This document shows positions 60,172-64,000 of a DNA stretch of 64,000 nucleotides, in pieces. The notes below the pieces were generated by a model. It saw only the letters and a list, made by a program, of their open reading frames with translations. It ran no database searches and was not told where the DNA came from. Location: positions 124,001 through 188,000 of the forward strand of contig NZ_FZNP01000013.1 in the NCBI RefSeq assembly GCF_900188105.1. The letters are read 5' to 3'. The first letter of the stretch is position 1; every line of letters begins with the position of its first letter. The stretch is from Actinomadura mexicana. Its GTDB lineage: Bacteria > Actinomycetota > Actinomycetes > Streptosporangiales > Streptosporangiaceae. Position numbers and translations under genes: made by a program.

Positions 60172-60191
60172 GACGTAACGTGCGTCACGTC
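60172..60191. promoter_or_regulatory. Inverted repeat upstream of the 2-oxoacid dehydrogenase operon
   Basis: GACGTAACG-TG-CGTCACGTC is an inverted repeat, with arms that match at 8 of 9 positions. It lies about 197 bases upstream of the first gene, in a 234-base gap. It is a candidate operator. A second hairpin, GTCCCC-TACC-GGGGAC at 60305-60320, lies in the leader. Confidence 0.55.
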
Positions 60192-60387
60192 AGGGTCGCC
60201 GGGTAGGGCCGGGGGTAGGACCTCCGGTGGCGGGGCTCGCATCGCGGTGGCGGGGAACTTGCACCGCAGGGTGTGATGTCTGCCACGATGGCATTGCGGC
60301 TTTTGTCCCCTACCGGGGACGGGGCCGTTGGCATCGGCCGGCCGCGCGGCGACCCCGCGTGACGGCCCCGAACGAGGAGTGTCATCG

Positions 60388-61518
60388 ATGACGATCGACT
60401 CCGTGCGCGGCGCGCCCGACACCCCGAAGGTCGCCGAGCCCGAACTCGTCCAGCTGCTCACCCCCGAGGGCGAGCGGGTCGAGCACCCGGACTACCCCCT
60501 CGACCTCGGCGCCGAGGACGTGCGCGGCCTCTACCGCGACCTGGTGATCGTGCGGCGGATCGACCAGGAGGCCGTGGCGCTCACCCGGCAGGGCGAGCTC
60601 GGCCTCTGGGCGTCGCTGCTCGGGCAGGAGGCGGCGCAGATCGGCTCCGGGCGGGCGGCGTCCGCCAACGACATGGTCTTCCCGACGTACCGCGAGCACG
60701 GCGTCGCCTGGTGCCGGGACGTGGAGCCGCTGAAGCTGCTCGGCATGTTCCGCGGCGTCAACCACGGCGGTTGGGACCCGAAGGAGCACGGCTTCCACCT
60801 GTACACCGTCGTGATCGGCAGCCAGACGCTGCACGCGACGGGGTACGCGATGGGCATCCAGCGGGACGGCGTGCTCGGCACCCCGTCGGCGGGCGCCACG
60901 ATCGCCTACTTCGGGGACGGGGCGACGTCCCAAGGCGACGTGAACGAATCGTTCGTGTTCGCCTCGGTCTTCAACGCGCCGATCGTGTTCTTCTGCCAGA
61001 ACAACCAGTGGGCCATCTCCGAGCCCCTCGAACGGCAGTCCAGGATCCCCCTCTACAAGCGTGCGCAGGGTTTCGGCTTCCCAGGCGTCCGCGTGGACGG
61101 CAACGACGTGTTCGCTTGCCTGGCCGTCACCAGGAAGGCCCTGGAGAACGCCAGGACGGGCCAGGGCCCCACTCTCGTCGAGGCGTACACGTACCGGATG
61201 GGCGCCCACACCACGACCGACGACCCCACGCGCTACCGGCTGAAGGCCGAGGAGGAGGCGTGGAAGCTCAAGGACCCCATCGAGCGCGTCAAGGCGTATC
61301 TGGTGCGCGGCGACCTGGCGGACGCCGGGTTCTTCCAGAAGGTGGAGGACGAGGCCAAGCAGATCACCAGGGAGCTGCGTGAGGCGTGCCTGGCGCTGCC
61401 CGACCCGGGGCCGCTGTCGATGTTCGACCACGTGTACGGGGACGAGCACCCGCTCATGACCGAGGAGCAGGAGCAGTTCGCCGCCTACCTGGCCTCGTTC
61501 GAGGAGGAGGCGAAGTGA
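60388..61518 (+). CDS. pdhA: 2-oxoacid dehydrogenase E1 component, alpha subunit
   Basis: 376 residues. With the beta subunit it decarboxylates pyruvate or a branched-chain 2-oxo acid on ThDP and passes the acyl group to E2. The ThDP-Mg motif is GDGATSQGDVNESFVFASVFNAPIVFFCQNNQW, and the phosphorylation-loop region is YRMGAHTTTDDPTRYR. E1alpha of the pyruvate and branched-chain complexes look alike; the heterodimeric form and the vdh gene 20 kb away lean towards branched-chain oxoacids, but this is not decided. ATG 60388 has GAGGAG upstream. Confidence 0.9.
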   Translation: MTIDSVRGAPDTPKVAEPELVQLLTPEGERVEHPDYPLDLGAEDVRGLYRDLVIVRRIDQEAVALTRQGELGLWASLLGQEAAQIGSGRAASANDMVFPTYREHGVAWCRDVEPLKLLGMFRGVNHGGWDPKEHGFHLYTVVIGSQTLHATGYAMGIQRDGVLGTPSAGATIAYFGDGATSQGDVNESFVFASVFNAPIVFFCQNNQWAISEPLERQSRIPLYKRAQGFGFPGVRVDGNDVFACLAVTRKALENARTGQGPTLVEAYTYRMGAHTTTDDPTRYRLKAEEEAWKLKDPIERVKAYLVRGDLADAGFFQKVEDEAKQITRELREACLALPDPGPLSMFDHVYGDEHPLMTEEQEQFAAYLASFEEEAK

Positions 61519-62498
61519 GCACCCTGACCCTCGGCAAGGCCCTCAACGAGGGCCTGCGCAAGGCCATGGAGAACGACCCGAAGGTCCTGGTCATGGGCGA
61601 GGACGTCGGCAAGCTCGGCGGCGTCTTCCGCATCACCGACGGCCTGCAGAAGGACTTCGGCGAGGAGCGGGTCATCGACACCCCGCTCGCCGAGTCCGGC
61701 ATCGTCGGAACGGCGATCGGGCTGGCGCTGCGCGGCTACCGTCCCGTGGTGGAGATCCAGTTCGACGGGTTCGTGTTCCCCGCCGCCGACCAGATCATCA
61801 CGCAGCTGGCGAAGATGCGGATGCGCTCGCTCGGCGCGCTGGAGCTGCCGGTCGTCGTGCGGATCCCGTGCGGCGGCGGCATCGGCGCGGTCGAGCACCA
61901 CTCCGAGTCGCCGGAGGCGTACTTCACGCACACCGCCGGCCTGCGCGTGGTGGCGTGCTCGAACCCGCTGGACGCCTACTCGATGATCCAGCAGTCGATC
62001 GCCTCCCCCGACCCGGTGGTCTTCTTCGAGCCGAAGCGCCGCTACTGGGACAAGGCGGAGGTCGACACCGACTCGGACGCGACCGGCTGGACGCCGCTGC
62101 ACCGGGCCGCGGTCGTGCGGCCGGGCGGGCACGCGACGCTGCTGGCCTACGGGCCGGCGGTGAAGACGTGCCTGGAGGCCGCCGGTGCCGCAGCCGAGGA
62201 GGGGCGGGAGCTGGAGGTCATCGACCTGCGCTCGCTGAACCCGCTCGACATCGGCACGGTGACCGACTCGGTGAACCGGACGGGACGCTGCGTCGTCGTC
62301 CACGAGGCCCCGGTCTTCAACGGGTACGGCGCCGAGCTGGCCGCCCGGATCACCGAGAAGTGCTTCTACCGGCTGGAGTCGCCGGTGCTGCGCGTCGGCG
62401 GGTTCTCCACCCCGTACCCGCCGTCCCGCATCGAGGACCATTACCTGCCCGACCTCGACCGCATCCTGGACGCGGTCGACCGGACCTTCGCGTGGTGA
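61515..62498 (+). CDS. 2-oxoacid dehydrogenase E1 component, beta subunit
   Basis: 327 residues from GTG 61515, which overlaps the alpha stop as GTGA. The N-terminal LVMGEDVGKLGGVFRITDGL and the ERVIDTPLAESGIVGTAIGLALRGYRPVVEIQF region are typical of transketolase-like beta chains. The C-terminal domain has VVVHEAPVFNGYGAELAARI. It completes the ThDP pocket of the alpha2beta2 E1. Confidence 0.92.
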   Translation: MSTLTLGKALNEGLRKAMENDPKVLVMGEDVGKLGGVFRITDGLQKDFGEERVIDTPLAESGIVGTAIGLALRGYRPVVEIQFDGFVFPAADQIITQLAKMRMRSLGALELPVVVRIPCGGGIGAVEHHSESPEAYFTHTAGLRVVACSNPLDAYSMIQQSIASPDPVVFFEPKRRYWDKAEVDTDSDATGWTPLHRAAVVRPGGHATLLAYGPAVKTCLEAAGAAAEEGRELEVIDLRSLNPLDIGTVTDSVNRTGRCVVVHEAPVFNGYGAELAARITEKCFYRLESPVLRVGGFSTPYPPSRIEDHYLPDLDRILDAVDRTFAW

Positions 62499-63901
62499 CG
62501 CCGGTGAGCCAGCCCAAACTGTTCAAACTGCCGGATGTGGGCGAGGGCCTGACGGAGGCCGAGATCGTCAAGTGGCACGTCCAGCCCGGCGACACCGTCG
62601 AGGTGAACCAGACCATCGTCGAGATCGAGACGGCGAAGGCGATCGTGGAGCTGCCCTGCCCGTTCGAGGGCGTGGTGGCCGAGCTGCTGGTCACCGAGGG
62701 GCAGACCGTGGACGTCGGGGTCCCGATCATCGCGGTGGACGCCGGCGGCGAGGGCGGCGTGGCCCCTGCACTGGCCGAGCCGGTGTCGGAACCTCCGGCG
62801 CAGGCGGCCGCGCTCCGCGAGGAGGGCGTCCCGACCGTCAACGAGCCGGGCATGGTGTCGCCGCAGGGGCCGCCGAAGCGCACGCCCGTCCTCGTCGGCT
62901 ACGGCGTGAAGGAGGGGACGACCAAGCGCCGTGCCCGCAAGTCCGCCAACGGGGCCTCCGCATCCCCGGCCGCCCCCGCACCGGCCCCGCAGGCGCCTCC
63001 GGCGCCCCGTCCGAGCCCTGCGGGCGACGGGCTGCCGCTGGCCAAGCCGCCCGTCCGCAAGATGGCCAAGGACCTCGGGGTGGATCTCATGTCCATCACC
63101 GGGTCGGGCCCGCAGGGATCGATCACGCGCGAGGACGTCCTCGCCGCGCAGGCCGGGGCCGAGGCACCCGGCACGCCCGTCCAGGCGGGCCCGCGCGAGG
63201 AGCGCGTCCCCGTCAAGGGCGTCCGCAAGGCGACCGCGGCGGCGATGTCCGGTTCGGCGTTCACCGCCCCGCACGTCACCGAGTTCCTCCAGGTGGACGT
63301 GACGCGGACGATGGAGACCGTCAAGCGGCTCCGCGAGCTGCCCGAGTTCGCGGACGTGAAGGTGTCGCCGCTGCTGCTGGTGGCGCGCGCGCTGCTCACC
63401 GCGGTGGCGCGCAACCCGATGGTGAACTCCACCTGGGCGGACGGCCCGGACGGCGCGGAGATCGTCGTCAAGCGCTACGTGAACCTGGGGATAGCGGCCG
63501 CCACCGACCGCGGCCTCATCGTCCCCAAGGTGAAGGACGCGCACGACCTCGACCTGCCTGGCCTCGCGCGCGCTCTGAACGAGCTGGCGGCGAAGGCCCG
63601 CGCGGGCAAGGCGTCCCCCGCCGACCTGTCCGACGGGACGATCACGATCACGAACGTCGGCGTGTTCGGGGTGGACTCCGGGACCCCGATCCTCACCCCG
63701 GGCGAGGCCGCGATCCTGGCGTTCGGCCAGGTCCGGGACATGCCGTGGGTGCACGAGGGCGAGCTCGCTATCCGCAAGGTGACCACGCTGGCGCTCTCGT
63801 TCGACCACCGCATCGTGGACGGCGAGCTGGGCTCCCGCGTCCTGCGCGACGTCGGGGACATGCTGGAAGACCCCATCCGCATGCTCGCCTGGAGCCGCTG
63901 A
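62495..63901 (+). CDS. Dihydrolipoamide acyltransferase (E2) of the 2-oxoacid dehydrogenase
   Basis: 468 residues. The lipoyl domain carries Lys48 in IEIETAKAIVEL. A Pro/Ala linker leads to the E1/E3-binding domain (KPPVRKMAKDLGVDLMSITGSGPQGSITREDVL, about 180-220), then the catalytic chloramphenicol-acetyltransferase-like domain with His438 in FDHRIVDG. GTG 62495 overlaps the beta stop as GTGA. The linker holds repeated AP/PAP motifs. E3 is not encoded in the window. Confidence 0.93.
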   Translation: MTPVSQPKLFKLPDVGEGLTEAEIVKWHVQPGDTVEVNQTIVEIETAKAIVELPCPFEGVVAELLVTEGQTVDVGVPIIAVDAGGEGGVAPALAEPVSEPPAQAAALREEGVPTVNEPGMVSPQGPPKRTPVLVGYGVKEGTTKRRARKSANGASASPAAPAPAPQAPPAPRPSPAGDGLPLAKPPVRKMAKDLGVDLMSITGSGPQGSITREDVLAAQAGAEAPGTPVQAGPREERVPVKGVRKATAAAMSGSAFTAPHVTEFLQVDVTRTMETVKRLRELPEFADVKVSPLLLVARALLTAVARNPMVNSTWADGPDGAEIVVKRYVNLGIAAATDRGLIVPKVKDAHDLDLPGLARALNELAAKARAGKASPADLSDGTITITNVGVFGVDSGTPILTPGEAAILAFGQVRDMPWVHEGELAIRKVTTLALSFDHRIVDGELGSRVLRDVGDMLEDPIRMLAWSR

Positions 63902-63908
63902 CGGTTCC

Positions 63909-63937
63909 GTGGGGGCCGGCCTGGAGCCGGCCCCCAC
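63909..63937. terminator. Bidirectional terminator after the E2 gene
   Basis: GTGGGGGCCGGC and GCCGGCCCCCAC pair perfectly around the loop CTGGA, between the E2 stop and the end of a minus-strand gene. Confidence 0.85.
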
Positions 63938-63939
63938 AC

Positions 63940-64000
63940 TCAGGAAACGGGGACCTTCTCGACCTTGCCGAAGGGCCCGGCGTCGAAGGTCACGGACGTG
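63940..64000 (-). CDS. C-terminal end of an unknown gene (cut by the window edge)
   Basis: On the minus strand the last 19 codons read TSVTFDAGPFGKVEKVPVS and then TGA at 63940-63942, right after the terminator. The alternating Val/Thr pattern suggests a beta-rich or extracellular protein. The start and the function lie beyond the window. Confidence 0.45.
   Translation of the reverse strand, partial: TSVTFDAGPFGKVEKVPVS

Noticed and set aside
1-64000. tRNA or rRNA genes
   Set aside because: I looked for the conserved TPsiC-like GGTTCGANTCC and anticodon-arm patterns and saw none that could form a cloverleaf.
1-64000. A secondary-metabolite gene cluster
   Set aside because: The acyl-CoA synthetase, methyltransferase, SnoaL and epoxide-hydrolase-like genes are scattered among housekeeping genes, with no PKS, NRPS or terpene core enzyme.

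Overview
The window is chromosomal DNA from a very GC-rich actinomycete. The third-codon-position GC bias, frequent GTG and TTG starts, ATGA and GTGA gene overlaps, the whiB/bld-type regulator bldC, lipoboxes and a eukaryotic-type kinase all fit. Gene content and the order sterol carrier - purF - purM - DUF3073 - valine dehydrogenase - unknown - bldC match what I recall of the Streptomyces coelicolor purF-bldC neighbourhood. Protein flavour (SCO6745-like, DUF6243, secreted-repeat lipoprotein) suggests Thermomonosporaceae such as Actinomadura. That taxonomic call is an inference.

Layout. 0-12 kb: a secreted serine hydrolase, a PucR regulator with a leader peptide, a DUF4232 lipoprotein, an EamA-like membrane protein, an RsbW-like ATPase, an acyl-CoA synthetase, a divergent DHA2 drug exporter/TetR pair, and a PoxB-type TPP enzyme. 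12-16 kb: a homogentisate catabolic operon (MarR, hmgA, an unknown protein, fahA) with two matching 18-bp operators. 16-21 kb: an epoxide-hydrolase-like enzyme, a SnoaL protein, GNAT, a small protein, and a divergent pair of NlpC/P60-like paralogues, one secreted and apparently active, the other a membrane-bound HTH fusion that has lost its catalytic Cys and His. 21.5-26 kb: a four-gene carbohydrate ABC importer. 26-31 kb: a secreted-repeat lipoprotein, an Arg-rich repetitive membrane protein, and a LysR/esterase pair followed by a decayed partial copy of that membrane-protein gene. 31-38 kb: pyrD, a PrmC-like methyltransferase, an amidase, LacI and TetR regulators.

38-47 kb: bldC, an unknown protein, valine dehydrogenase, DUF3073, purM, purF, LamG and sterol-carrier proteins, and a transmembrane kinase whose catalytic Asp is missing. 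48-53 kb: a subtilase, a coiled-coil LAS-type peptidase, then a short decayed region with frameshifted integrase-like and serine-recombinase remnants, and small genes. 53-58.5 kb: purL-purQ-(RsbW-like ATPase)-purS. PurL carries about 380 extra N-terminal residues, including 22 tandem decapeptides. 58.5-64 kb: a beta-helix-like membrane protein and an E1alpha-E1beta-E2 2-oxoacid dehydrogenase operon.

The strongest candidates for undescribed biology are: (1) the PurL decapeptide extension, (2) the HTH-transmembrane dead NlpC/P60 protein divergent from its live paralogue, (3) the cascade of three five-codon mini-ORFs leading into the MarR gene, and (4) the unknown protein that sits where a maleylacetoacetate isomerase is expected. 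A recurring theme is short tandem duplication placed exactly at start or stop codons.
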